From: Flagellimonas yonaguniensis
GTDB taxonomy: Bacteria; Bacteroidota; Bacteroidia; Flavobacteriales; Flavobacteriaceae
Direction: 5' to 3'
Assembly (NCBI RefSeq): GCF_029193885.1
Contig: NZ_JARFVB010000002.1
Coordinates: 360,808-424,807 of the forward strand
Length of the DNA stretch: 64,000 nucleotides
Shown here: positions 1 through 8,843 of the stretch, piece after piece
Position numbering within the stretch: the stretch's first letter is position 1
How the letters are laid out: the number at the start of each line of letters is the position of its first letter
Translations under genes and position numbers: made by a program
Notes under the pieces: generated by a model
Databases searched by the model: none
Seen by the model: the letters and a program-made list of their open reading frames with translations, nothing else
Told to the model about the DNA's origin: nothing

Positions 1-2342
1 TTGCCATGACCAAATAAGGCCAGATTGATTTTCTTGGCAATACCGAAAATCTGTCCATGGATTACGTTGATGGCTTTGTGAAGATCGGATTTCTTTACCA
101 CCATACTCACGTTCTTCCCAGTTACCGTATTGTTGAACAAGAGCGGAATTATTTGATTTTTCGCCAAAGCATTGAATGGCTTGTGAAAACTGCTCAAATC
201 CATCCCCACAATGGATATCACGGAAACATCTTTCACCACAGTGATTTGGTTAATATCTTGAGAAGAGTAATCGGTCTCGAATTCTTGGTCGAGTACTTTT
301 TTGGCCTTTTCCGCTTTGGATTCGTCCACAACAAGACCAATACCCCGTTCGGACGAGCCTTGGCTAACAATACCCACACTGATACCATTTAGGCCCAATG
401 CCCTAAAAATCCGCATGTCCACACCAACTTTACCAAGCAGTCCCCTACCCTCCAAATTGATGAGTGCCATGTTCTCCAGCACGGATAACGACTTTATTCC
501 ACCATTGTTGGTTTTTGGTCCAATCAAGGTACCCTCATTATCATCGTTGAAAGTATTGCAGATGCGCAACGGAATATTTTTCTCAATCAATGGGATAATG
601 GTCTTCGCGTGCAAAATGTTGGCCCCAAAATTTGCCAACTCGTTGGCCTCACTGTATGATATCACATCTATCAGCTTCGCATCTTGCACCAAATCTGGAT
701 TGGCCGTAAAAATGCCATCGACATGGGTGTAATTGATCAACTCGCCAGCATCCAGAAAATTGGCCAACAAGGCGGCGGAATAGTTACTTCCGTTTCTCCC
801 TAAAGTTGTGGTTGAACCATCTCGATTGGAACCAATAAATCCAGTAACGATTGGAATGGTATCCTTTTCCAACTCATGGAAATATCGAAGCACATTTTCC
901 TTGGATATCCCTTGATCCACTTCAGCATTGCTAAAGTTGTCATCGGTTGCAATCAACTTTCTTGAATCCAAAAGCTTTGCTTGTAATCCAGATGCATTCA
1001 AAGAAGCGGTCACATACTTGGCAGACAACAGTTCTCCGAAGGACAATATCTCATCCTTGATCTTAAGACTGTAATCCCCTGTTAAGGAAACCCCGTTCAA
1101 TATTTTCTCAATGGCGGCCAGTTCTTCATCAATATCCACACCATCGAAATTATTTTTCTGATAGTCTGCAAACTTTCCCAGATCAGCTTTGAAGTCAGCG
1201 CCCTTAGCTGCTTTTTCCAACAAATTTTCCAATTGGTCCGTTGCCTTGCCACGAGCAGAAACCACTACAGCAAAGTGTTCATCTTCTTCAAACCTTTTGG
1301 TTATAATTTTCAATACACGCTGGATGCCTTCTCCATTGGCCAAGGATTTGCCTCCGAACTTCAAAATTTTTATACGCTCGGTATTCTTTTGGAAAACGCT
1401 CTCCAACAATTTCTCCAATTGTTCAAATTCCATCAAAAAGGCATCGTGACCATGTACGGATTGCACCTCACCATAAGTAACATTGGTGTTGGCCTGTGCC
1501 AACCGTTTAAACGTTTCCTTATTTTCTTCGGCAGTGAAGAACAAATCAGAGTTAACACCTATAATATGGATTTTGGTATCGCTTTCCTGCAACGCTTTAA
1601 AAGCTTCTTCTCCATTTCTAGTGATATCGATGGATTTCAACAGTTGGTTCATCAACTTATAAGCTGACAACTGGAAACGTTCCTGTAATTTTTTACCGTG
1701 GTGCATCAACCAAGATTCCACGTTGAACACTTTCAACTCTTCGTTGGTGCTTCTTTTAAATCTTTCCTTGAACGATTCCGGGGTTCTGTAACAAAGCATC
1801 GCGTGCATCCGGGCATCGTGTACGGGCTGCTTGGAATTGACCAAGAACTGCTCTTGAATCTGGCAGTTGGCTATCAACCAATCCGTGGATTTCCAATCCG
1901 ATGCAACAGGAATCAAATGTTCCGTAATATTTGGGTTGGTGGCCGTCATTTCCCAGGCAATACCACCTCCCAAGGAACCGCCGATAATGGCGAAGAGTTT
2001 ATCAATTTCCAATTGCTCCAATCCCCAGAGAAATATTCTGGCCATATCGCCAGCCACAAAATCCTTATAGTTTTTGATGATGAAACCATCGAAGCCGTTC
2101 CCAGGAATATTAAAGGATAAAATGGTGTACTTCTCTGTATCGATGCATTTTCCGTCACCAATCAGATCGGACCACCATCCATCTTTTCCTGCCACGTTGG
2201 AATTACCTGTGAGCGCATGGTTGACCAAAATAATGGGTGCAGTGTGCAAGGGTTTTCCAAAAGTCTGGTACGACAACTTTATATCCTGAACGGACCCGCT
2301 CAATGTTTTAAAATCCGATATGGCCAAATGCCTTAAATCCAT
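1..2342 (-). CDS. Homoserine O-acetyltransferase / aspartokinase / homoserine dehydrogenase fusion (3' end outside window)
   Basis: This open frame reads leftward without a stop and leaves the window, so about 780 N-terminal residues are visible. Residues 1 to about 315 are a MetX-type alpha/beta hydrolase: nucleophile Ser123 in GGSLGG, Asp266 in NSDLFF and His299 in HGHDAFL form the expected triad. From residue about 325 an aspartokinase domain begins with KFGGKS, followed by GRNGSN and SYSEANELANFGA, then ACT-type regulatory sequence. The last visible residues, LALFGHG, match the Rossmann glycine motif that opens homoserine dehydrogenase. One chain would thus carry steps 1 and 3 of the aspartate pathway plus the first committed methionine step. 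The start is the ATG at 2342, 81 bases after a SAM-I riboswitch, which supports a role in methionine rather than only threonine synthesis. KFGGKS and GRNGSN differ slightly from the usual KFGGTS and GRGGSD. The domain assignment is secure; activity of each domain is inferred. Confidence 0.93.
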   Translation of the reverse strand, partial: MDLRHLAISDFKTLSGSVQDIKLSYQTFGKPLHTAPIILVNHALTGNSNVAGKDGWWSDLIGDGKCIDTEKYTILSFNIPGNGFDGFIIKNYKDFVAGDMARIFLWGLEQLEIDKLFAIIGGSLGGGIAWEMTATNPNITEHLIPVASDWKSTDWLIANCQIQEQFLVNSKQPVHDARMHAMLCYRTPESFKERFKRSTNEELKVFNVESWLMHHGKKLQERFQLSAYKLMNQLLKSIDITRNGEEAFKALQESDTKIHIIGVNSDLFFTAEENKETFKRLAQANTNVTYGEVQSVHGHDAFLMEFEQLEKLLESVFQKNTERIKILKFGGKSLANGEGIQRVLKIITKRFEEDEHFAVVVSARGKATDQLENLLEKAAKGADFKADLGKFADYQKNNFDGVDIDEELAAIEKILNGVSLTGDYSLKIKDEILSFGELLSAKYVTASLNASGLQAKLLDSRKLIATDDNFSNAEVDQGISKENVLRYFHELEKDTIPIVTGFIGSNRDGSTTTLGRNGSNYSAALLANFLDAGELINYTHVDGIFTANPDLVQDAKLIDVISYSEANELANFGANILHAKTIIPLIEKNIPLRICNTFNDDNEGTLIGPKTNNGGIKSLSVLENMALINLEGRGLLGKVGVDMRIFRALGLNGISVGIVSQGSSERGIGLVVDESKAEKAKKVLDQEFETDYSSQDINQITVVKDVSVISIVGMDLSSFHKPFNALAKNQIIPLLFNNTVTGKNVSMVVKKSDLHKAINVIHGQIFGIAKKINLALFGHG

Positions 2343-2423
2343 ATATACAGCAATAGACCCTGAGGGTCAACAATTAATAAATAGTAAGGTTATAAGAAAG
2401 AAGGGGCAGAAACTACCTGTGAT

Positions 2424-2525
2424 GTTATCTATTCCCAAAATGGGATAGAATGTAGCACCTTCATGACAAGCGTCAAGGGTTGCTAAGGCTTCAACGGGTC
2501 TATTCCCTCCACCTTTCTTGATAAC
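2424..2525 (-). promoter_or_regulatory. SAM-I (S-box) riboswitch aptamer
   Basis: Read on the minus strand, the segment opens with GTTATCAAGAAAGGTGGAGG, continues with GACCCGTTGAAGCC, then TTAGCAACCC and AAGGTGCTA, and closes with AGATAAC, which pairs back to the opening GTTATC as helix P1. These blocks in this order are the conserved core of the S-box leader. It lies between a TAnnTTTG promoter and the MetX-aspartokinase fusion, the standard place for methionine feedback control. The expression platform is not a clear intrinsic terminator. A 9-base complementarity between the aptamer (2496-2504) and the segment before the start codon (2352-2360) could be the switch. Confidence 0.88.
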
Positions 2526-2553
2526 TAACAATACATGTTTGAACTTCGTGGGA

Positions 2554-2561
2554 CAAATATA
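2554..2561 (-). promoter_or_regulatory. -7 promoter element for the metX fusion transcript
   Basis: The minus strand reads TATATTTG, an exact match to the Bacteroidota -7 consensus TAnnTTTG. Transcription would start about 5-10 bases downstream, just before the SAM-I aptamer begins at 2525. No convincing TTG -33 element sits at the usual distance. Confidence 0.6.
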
Positions 2562-2638
2562 CTGATGGAAAATTTGATTTTCCTAATCTTTTGGGAAATT
2601 TTCATCAATTGTCCTGCCCCACGAAACTCGTTACTTTA

Positions 2639-4573
2639 TTATTTCAATACCGTGAACTCAATGTTGGAATCGGTAAATACGGTATGGGTTTGTGTTTTGA
2701 AATCTGATTCGTCCGCCTTAAAGATGTTGTCCACATAGGTCTGCGGGTTCAAATCAATGAGCGGGAACCATGTACTTTGCACCTGAATCTGCAATTTGTG
2801 CCCCTTTTTTATGGTATGGAACACATCCTGTAGTTTGATGTCCACATCCGTCTTTTGGTTGGGCGTAAACGGTTCTGGCTCTGAAAAACCATTCCTGAAT
2901 CGACCACGAAGGACTTCGCTCCTTACCATTAAATGGTAATTGCTCATTTTAAGATGGTCTTGCATTTCCTCATTGGTCTCGATATCTGCTGGGTGCACAT
3001 CGATTACTTTTACGATCCAATCGGCCGCGGTTCCTGTAGTGGCCACTTTCAGTTTGGCCAAAATATCCCCGGCCAAGGTCAGGTCCTCCTCCATCACATC
3101 GGTTTCAAAAACCAGGACATCGGAACGTCGGGCAGCAAAACGCTGATCGTCAGTCATATATTTTCTTGGGGTAAAAACGGTTTTCACATCTTCAGAATAT
3201 GGAACGGGTTTCTTCACATTGCTAACGAACTGAATCCCCGTGGTTCCTTGTTGCTCTGAAGTGAGTTCTTGGTCTTCGGACAAGTACATGGTCTGCTTTT
3301 CGGCATTTTCCGGCGGCCAAGTATCGTATTTTTTCCATTCTTTTTTACCTGTATCGAACACATAGGCTTCGGGCAATCCAGAATTTTCATCACCTTCTCC
3401 TTTTAGGAAATGATTGAAAAACTTGGTTTCAATCTCTTCTTGGAAGAACAAGGATATGGAATCCCCAAAATAGTAATTGCCCACAGCGTTTCGCTGCTTT
3501 GTCCTTGCCCAGGCCCCGTGGTCCCATGGCCCGAACACCATGGTATTGTAGTTGTCTTCGTTATATTCTTCAATGTTTTTGTAGGTTTCCAAAGGACCAT
3601 GGAGGTCTTCGGCATCAAACCATCCCCCTACAATCATGGTGGCCACGCTGCTCTTTACATTCTTCAAGTGTTGAATCAAACCCCTGCTCTGCCACATGGC
3701 ATCGTAATTTGGGTGCTCTTTCAATTCATTCCAAAAGAAATCATCGGTCACACCTTCAGGGCGCATGGTCGGGGTATCAGCAGTCTCATATTCAAAGAAA
3801 TGATCTAGGTTTTTAAGTGGTCCCGCATCCAAAAAGAACTGGTACTGATCCTCCGTGGGCAGGTTGGGAAGCGTGTACCAAGCCGTATCTATGGGCTGGT
3901 CCCCATTGGGTCTTGGGGTTCCAAAAAGTGAAGTTGCCCTGAAATAGCTCAACAAATAGGCTCCGTTATGATGGAAATCATCAAAAAAGAAATCCCCGAT
4001 ACAGGCCTGTGGTGAGGCAGCCTTCAACGCAGGGTGGGCATCCACAGTGGCGTAGGTGGCATAATAACCCGGATAGGATATGCCCCAAATACCCACATTG
4101 CCATTGTTGTTTTCCACATTGTTCACCAACCATTCAATGGTATCGTAAGTATCTGAACTTTCATCCACCTGATCATTGGAGGTTTTGTTGGGAATGTAGG
4201 CCCGCATATTAACATAATGTCCTTCACTGAGCCATCTTCCCCTAACATCTTGGTAAACGATGATGTTCCCTTCCTTCATCAAATGCCCATTGGGACCGAT
4301 TCTCGTCCTGAAATTGCCCTCGCCATAAGGTCTGGAACTATATGGGGTACGCTGCATAATGATAGGGTACTCCTTGGAAGTATCCTTTGGAGCGTAAATG
4401 GTGGTATGCAGTTTTACCCCATCCCGCATTTCAATGTCCACTTCTTTTTTGGTGTAATTGTCAGCCACGTAGGTGTCGACTTCTTGCACCTCGGTCTTGA
4501 CGGTTTTTTTACAACTGACGGTAACCGCCAACATTAAAATACATAGGAACAGGATTCTAACTGAACTTCTCAT
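2639..4573 (-). CDS. CocE/NonD family hydrolase, lipoprotein (X-Pro dipeptidyl-peptidase type)
   Basis: A 644-residue secreted serine hydrolase of the CocE/X-Pro dipeptidyl-peptidase family. The start is taken as the ATG at 4573, not the in-frame ATG at 4663, because only the former gives a proper signal peptide ending in a lipobox with Cys21 (TVSC). The upstream in-frame codons also run through the metK terminator hairpin. The alpha/beta hydrolase core follows: Ser166 in GISYPGYY, Asp320 in GGWFDAEDL and His352 in FGPWDHGA form the triad. The C-terminal third is the jelly-roll domain typical of the family. It is probably anchored facing the periplasm or cell surface and cleaves peptides or esters; the substrate cannot be read from sequence. 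It lies between metK and the metX fusion but is separated from metK by a terminator, so no methionine link is implied. Confidence 0.88.
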   Translation of the reverse strand: MRSSVRILFLCILMLAVTVSCKKTVKTEVQEVDTYVADNYTKKEVDIEMRDGVKLHTTIYAPKDTSKEYPIIMQRTPYSSRPYGEGNFRTRIGPNGHLMKEGNIIVYQDVRGRWLSEGHYVNMRAYIPNKTSNDQVDESSDTYDTIEWLVNNVENNNGNVGIWGISYPGYYATYATVDAHPALKAASPQACIGDFFFDDFHHNGAYLLSYFRATSLFGTPRPNGDQPIDTAWYTLPNLPTEDQYQFFLDAGPLKNLDHFFEYETADTPTMRPEGVTDDFFWNELKEHPNYDAMWQSRGLIQHLKNVKSSVATMIVGGWFDAEDLHGPLETYKNIEEYNEDNYNTMVFGPWDHGAWARTKQRNAVGNYYFGDSISLFFQEEIETKFFNHFLKGEGDENSGLPEAYVFDTGKKEWKKYDTWPPENAEKQTMYLSEDQELTSEQQGTTGIQFVSNVKKPVPYSEDVKTVFTPRKYMTDDQRFAARRSDVLVFETDVMEEDLTLAGDILAKLKVATTGTAADWIVKVIDVHPADIETNEEMQDHLKMSNYHLMVRSEVLRGRFRNGFSEPEPFTPNQKTDVDIKLQDVFHTIKKGHKLQIQVQSTWFPLIDLNPQTYVDNIFKADESDFKTQTHTVFTDSNIEFTVLK

Positions 4574-4634
4574 TTTTTTGTTATTTTTTTGATATGCTAA
4601 AGCTACTAAAGTTCGTGTTAGTAAACCAATAAAA

Positions 4635-4659
4635 AAAGGAGCCTTGTCAAAGCTCCTTT
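4635..4659 (-). terminator. Intrinsic terminator after metK
   Basis: On the minus strand AAAGGAGC, a 9-base loop and GCTCCTTT form a hairpin followed by a T-rich run (TTTTTTTATT). It lies 24 bases after the metK stop and separates metK from the CocE gene. Confidence 0.8.
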
Positions 4660-4682
4660 CCATCTATGTTTTTAACGGTGGT

Positions 4683-5936
4683 TTACAAACCGAAAGCCTC
4701 TTTTACCTTGTCCACCATATCCAACTTCTCCCATGTGAAAAGCTCCACTTCTTTTTCGATTCTTCCGTTATAGGGAGATTCAAAGACCTTGGTCATGGTT
4801 CTGGGTTCTTTTCCCAAATGACCGTAAGCGGCCGTTTCCAAGTAAATTGGGTTACGGAGCTTAAGGCGCTCTTCAATGGCAAAGGGGCGCATATCGAAGA
4901 GTTCAGATGCTTTTTGGGCTATTTCCCCATCTGTCATATCCACATTGGAAGAGTTGTACGTATCCACAAAAATGGATGTGGGCTCAACCACGCCAATGGC
5001 ATAACTTACCTGCACCAATATTTCACCGGCAACTCCTGCGGCCACCAAGTTCTTGGCCATGTGTCGGGCAGCATAGGCAGCACTTCGGTCTACCTTGCTT
5101 GGGTCTTTACCACTGAAAGCACCTCCTCCGTGAGCACCTTTTCCGCCATAGGTATCCACCACTATTTTTCGTCCCGTTAGACCAGCATCTCCGTGCGGAC
5201 CCCCAATCACAAATTTTCCAGTGGGATTGATATGATATTTGATGTTGTCCGTGAACAATTCTTGAATGTTCTCGGGCAACAACTTTTTTACCTCGGGAAT
5301 CAAAATGTTGATGATATCATCCTTGATCTTGGCCAGCATCGCTTCGTCCGAATCAAATTCATCGTGTTGGGTGGAAATCACAATGGTATCAATCCGCTGT
5401 GGAACATTGTCATCCGAATATTCAATCGTTACCTGGGCCTTTGCATCGGGACGTAAATAGGGTATTCGGGTTCCCTCTCGCCTCAAACCGGCCAACACCT
5501 CCAAAATCTTGTGCGAGATATCCAATGCCAAAGGCATGTAGTTATCTGTCTCTGTCGTGGCATAGCCGAACATCATCCCTTGATCTCCAGCTCCTTGTTC
5601 TTCCTTGGCACCACGGTCAACACCTTGATTGATGTCCTGTGATTGTTCATGAATCAACGAAACAACCCCACAGGAGTCCCCGCTGAACTTATACTCACCT
5701 TTGGTGTACCCTATATTGTTGATGACTTCCCTGGCAATGCTCTGTAAATCCACATAGGTATGACTTTTTACTTCTCCCGCCAACACCACCTGACCCGTGG
5801 TCACTAAAGTTTCACAGGCTACTTTGCTCTCGGGGTCAAAGGCCAAAAAATTATCCAGCAATGCATCACTGATTTGATCTGCAATCTTATCCGGATGTCC
5901 TTCGCTTACGGATTCGGACGTAAATAAATATGACAT
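4683..5936 (-). CDS. metK: S-adenosylmethionine synthetase
   Basis: A full-length 417-residue methionine adenosyltransferase, which makes SAM from methionine and ATP in the cytoplasm. Signature motifs are intact: GHPDKIADQ at residues 13-21, the hexapeptide GAGDQG at 115-120 and the glycine-rich GGGAFSGKD at 270-278. The ATG at 5936 gives the family-typical N terminus [17 protein letters not shown]. The gene has its own promoter (6098-6127), a structured leader resembling a SAM-II aptamer, and its own terminator, so it is probably a single-gene SAM-feedback-controlled unit. With the riboswitch-controlled metX fusion 2.3 kb away it makes a small methionine/SAM cluster. Confidence 0.97.
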   Translation of the reverse strand: MSYLFTSESVSEGHPDKIADQISDALLDNFLAFDPESKVACETLVTTGQVVLAGEVKSHTYVDLQSIAREVINNIGYTKGEYKFSGDSCGVVSLIHEQSQDINQGVDRGAKEEQGAGDQGMMFGYATTETDNYMPLALDISHKILEVLAGLRREGTRIPYLRPDAKAQVTIEYSDDNVPQRIDTIVISTQHDEFDSDEAMLAKIKDDIINILIPEVKKLLPENIQELFTDNIKYHINPTGKFVIGGPHGDAGLTGRKIVVDTYGGKGAHGGGAFSGKDPSKVDRSAAYAARHMAKNLVAAGVAGEILVQVSYAIGVVEPTSIFVDTYNSSNVDMTDGEIAQKASELFDMRPFAIEERLKLRNPIYLETAAYGHLGKEPRTMTKVFESPYNGRIEKEVELFTWEKLDMVDKVKEAFGL

Positions 5937-6020
5937 TGTTTTCCTTTAATGAAAAGATTCAAATGAAAAACCAAAGGAGTTTATTTCTCGGTAGAGACCA
6001 CTGAACACAGGCCCAGTAAA

Positions 6021-6086
6021 CTGCTTTAGCATTTTTCGTCTCTGATTATTCAGGACAAGAGGTTGCAATCAGTCAAATCTTTCCTC
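6021..6086 (-). promoter_or_regulatory. Candidate SAM-II-like riboswitch in the metK leader
   Basis: On the minus strand GAGG and CCTC (6059-6086) close a stem around a loop containing GATTTGACTGATTGCAA. A small GTC-TGA/TCA-GAC hairpin follows, then AAAAATGCTAAAGCAG (6021-6036). From memory of the SAM-II class, the conserved blocks are GAUUUg, UUGCAgcC and a downstream AAA..GCUAAAG that folds back as a pseudoknot; order and spacing agree here, with an extra hairpin in the spacer. It lies directly after a strong promoter match and 85 bases before metK. The class assignment is pattern recognition without a covariance-model search. About 85 bases to the start codon is longer than usual for SAM-II. 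Confidence 0.6.
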
Positions 6087-6097
6087 GTTTTGATGGG

Positions 6098-6127
6098 CAA
6101 AAGTACGGTGAAACCAATAACCATCAA
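6098..6127 (-). promoter_or_regulatory. metK promoter
   Basis: The minus strand carries TTG (6127-6125), exactly 19 bases, then TACTTTTG (6105-6098). This is a full match to the flavobacterial TTG-N19-TAnnTTTG promoter. Transcription would begin around 6090, immediately before the structured leader. Confidence 0.7.
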
Positions 6128-6148
6128 AATTTTGGATACAAAAAGAAA

Positions 6149-8827
6149 TCATAATTCATACCTTACCTTTAACACTACGTAACATGGCTGAACAACATAG
6201 TTTGAAGTTCTAAAAAACAGGTCATCATAAGAATTTTGGTCCAAAGAGGAGTTATTGGTAAGGTTGGTCGCCTCGATACTGTATTCCCATTTACTGTCCG
6301 TTTTTTGATAGGATAGACTCGCATCCAGAAAACCATATCTATTGTCGATCGTGTCTTCCTTATCCGAGTATATGTAGTGGTCGTAATCCAACAAAAAAAG
6401 AAAATTTTTCAAGAAGGTGGCATCGAACTTGGCAAACGGCCTGTTGGTGTAATAGGTAGTACTTGTATTTCCGTTATCGTAATCATTAATGGTATATCCA
6501 ATCCCAAGTTCCAAGTTAGGGGCATTGGTAAAACTGCTACCAACGGATGCAGAATAACCCTGGGTCAGCGATTTCGAATTCTGAGGTGCATCATTAACTA
6601 TATTATATGTATTTGAAAGTGATAGAGACGCATTGGTCTTTACCTTGATTCTGCCAAAGGTTCTCTGAAAACTCCCAGAACCACTGAATGTTTCATCTTC
6701 CAAATTGGAATTGATGGTGGTACGTACCTGATTGATTCCATCGATACTGGTATTTACCTTGAAAGCATCAATACGTTTGCTATAGTTGAACCTGGCGAAT
6801 ATATTTTGAAGGTTGAACATATTAAAACTGAAAAAATTAAGGGACACGTTGTGATACAGTGCACTTTCCAAATCGCGGTTCCCTTGATAAACCGAGTTAT
6901 AGTTGTTAAAAATGTAGCCTTCCGCCAAGTTGTTGATATCCGTAAAGTTTCGGGTAATGTTATAGTTAAACCTGATACTCTCGGATTGTTTTATTTGAAA
7001 ATTGATGAACAGGTCGGGCACTATATTGGTAAGCTCGTCCTTTGCCTCTGAACCAAGTTGTGTATTTGTGGCCACATAGTTATGTACGTGAACCCCTGGA
7101 TTAAAAGTGAACTTGCCCAATATCCATTTATAATGCAATCCGAAATACAAATCGGAAAAATTAAACCGGACATCGTTATTGAGTTCATCATCATCAAAAG
7201 TAATCTCATTTCCGGCATCCAATACTTGAAAAATGGATGAATTGAACCTTTGGCTGGATTGGGTGGTTCCCAAGGTTAAATTAATATTGCTCTTGGCCCC
7301 GGTCACCCAAAAATAATCCAATTTGGCATCCACCCTGTTGGTTTGAGTGTATTGTCTTTGGTTGATATTGTAATCGGATTGGTCGGAATCCAAGGGTATC
7401 AATCCTTCAAAGGGTTGTTCCGAACGAATGGCATTATAAAAAGGATCTTCGTCGGAATATTCATATTGCCCCTCAAACGCAAATATATGGTCTGGATTCA
7501 AGGTATAATACAGATTGGTGTTCTGCGTTACCGTTGTTGGTTTTTGCGCATTGTTCTGGCCAATCTCGTCTGTTACATCGGATACCGACAAGATATTTGT
7601 GTATTGACCCTCGTTGGACAATTTGGTCTGAATCTGATAATCCCATTGCAACCTGTCGTTTGGCTTATAGGAAGATTTGAATTGTAAGAGTCCCAACTTT
7701 GATGTTTGATCTATATTGGTATCGGTATTCTCTGTTTCGCCACTGGAGATATATGTGTTGCTGGCAGTGGTCTGCATGAGCGTGTTGTTGTACGAATAAA
7801 TTCCATATCCGCTCAACCTCCAGGATTCGGATGGTTTGTAGCTGAAATTTATGGCCCCGAACTTTGTTTCCACGGATTTTGCCCTGTTGTTCTGGGCCGT
7901 ACTAATTCCCTGACTATTGGAACTTGTGGTAAATGATGTCCCCACAGTCCTTCTGGTCGCACTGCGAAAGCCTCCTGTAAAATTCCAATAATCGCGAGAA
8001 GAAAAGGCCACCGCTCCGATATTGTTCAGGTCGGTAAGGATATTTACACTAAAATCGGGTGAATAGTAAAACAATTTAGGATGGGCGATATACCGTTCAT
8101 CCAAACCTAAACCTCCAGTGATTTCACCGAACCAAAATTTCTTTTTGCCTTCCTTTAGTTTTATGTTCAGTGCAACATTGTCCTGATTATTGGCAACCCC
8201 TCCAAGCTGAGAAACTTCTGAATAATTACGCAATACTTCTATTTTACTGAGTGCATTGGCAGGTATGTTTTTTGATGCGAGCTTCGAATCGCCATCAAAA
8301 AATTCCTCCCCTTCCACCATGACCTTGGTTACTGTTTTGCCCTCTACTTGTATCTCACCCTCATCACTAACCTCGATTCCTGGCAATTTCTCCAGAACAT
8401 CCGACAACTTCCGTTCAGTTCCCGACACAAAAGAATCTGTGTTGTAAACTATGGTATCTCCTTGAATTGTGATTGGAATCTCATAAACAACCTCAACCTC
8501 TTTCAGGTTTTCTGCCTGTTCATAAAGAACCACATCCATGACCACATCGGATTCTACTGTTTGTAATGGTATTTCGGCAGGACTAAATCCCAGGTAGCTT
8601 ACTTTTAAAATATAATTGGAATTTGCCTTTAGGTTCAATTTGTACTGCCCTTTGTCATTGGTTATCCCAAAACCATCCAATGCTTGGTTCTCTTGGTTTA
8701 CCGCAACTACGTTAGCAACATCCAAAGGGTTTTTTAGGGAATCTGTAACCATTCCTGTCACTGTGACCTTTTGGGCCATGGCAGATGTTACGAAGAGTAA
8801 CAATAGTGCCTGAAAAATTTTATTCAT
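6149..8827 (-). CDS. Outer-membrane beta-barrel protein with carboxypeptidase-regulatory-like N domain (TonB-receptor related)
   Basis: An 892-residue outer-membrane protein. The ATG at 8827 is chosen over the preceding in-frame TTG; it gives a signal peptide ending AMAQ. Residues about 20-105 are a CarboxypepD-regulatory-like beta-sandwich (VTGMVTDSLKNPLDVANV). A plug-like segment at about 115-215 follows, with LSDVLEKLPGIEV and ALSKIEVLRNYSEV. The rest is a long barrel of alternating strands ending in an aromatic-rich segment, with terminal residues VLKVRYEL. This fits the outer-membrane beta-barrel family related to TonB-dependent receptors. It is followed in the genome's leftward direction by nothing co-directional nearby, but starts 16 bases after the GLPGLI gene and is almost certainly co-transcribed with it. 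Substrate unknown. Confidence 0.86.
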   Translation of the reverse strand: MNKIFQALLLLFVTSAMAQKVTVTGMVTDSLKNPLDVANVVAVNQENQALDGFGITNDKGQYKLNLKANSNYILKVSYLGFSPAEIPLQTVESDVVMDVVLYEQAENLKEVEVVYEIPITIQGDTIVYNTDSFVSGTERKLSDVLEKLPGIEVSDEGEIQVEGKTVTKVMVEGEEFFDGDSKLASKNIPANALSKIEVLRNYSEVSQLGGVANNQDNVALNIKLKEGKKKFWFGEITGGLGLDERYIAHPKLFYYSPDFSVNILTDLNNIGAVAFSSRDYWNFTGGFRSATRRTVGTSFTTSSNSQGISTAQNNRAKSVETKFGAINFSYKPSESWRLSGYGIYSYNNTLMQTTASNTYISSGETENTDTNIDQTSKLGLLQFKSSYKPNDRLQWDYQIQTKLSNEGQYTNILSVSDVTDEIGQNNAQKPTTVTQNTNLYYTLNPDHIFAFEGQYEYSDEDPFYNAIRSEQPFEGLIPLDSDQSDYNINQRQYTQTNRVDAKLDYFWVTGAKSNINLTLGTTQSSQRFNSSIFQVLDAGNEITFDDDELNNDVRFNFSDLYFGLHYKWILGKFTFNPGVHVHNYVATNTQLGSEAKDELTNIVPDLFINFQIKQSESIRFNYNITRNFTDINNLAEGYIFNNYNSVYQGNRDLESALYHNVSLNFFSFNMFNLQNIFARFNYSKRIDAFKVNTSIDGINQVRTTINSNLEDETFSGSGSFQRTFGRIKVKTNASLSLSNTYNIVNDAPQNSKSLTQGYSASVGSSFTNAPNLELGIGYTINDYDNGNTSTTYYTNRPFAKFDATFLKNFLFLLDYDHYIYSDKEDTIDNRYGFLDASLSYQKTDSKWEYSIEATNLTNNSSLDQNSYDDLFFRTSNYVVQPCYVVLKVRYEL

Positions 8828-8843
8828 CAACTATTCTAAAAAA

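Noticed and set aside
2639..4663. A longer start for the CocE-type hydrolase at 4663.
   Set aside because: The extra 30 residues would be encoded by the metK terminator hairpin and would bury the lipoprotein signal peptide.
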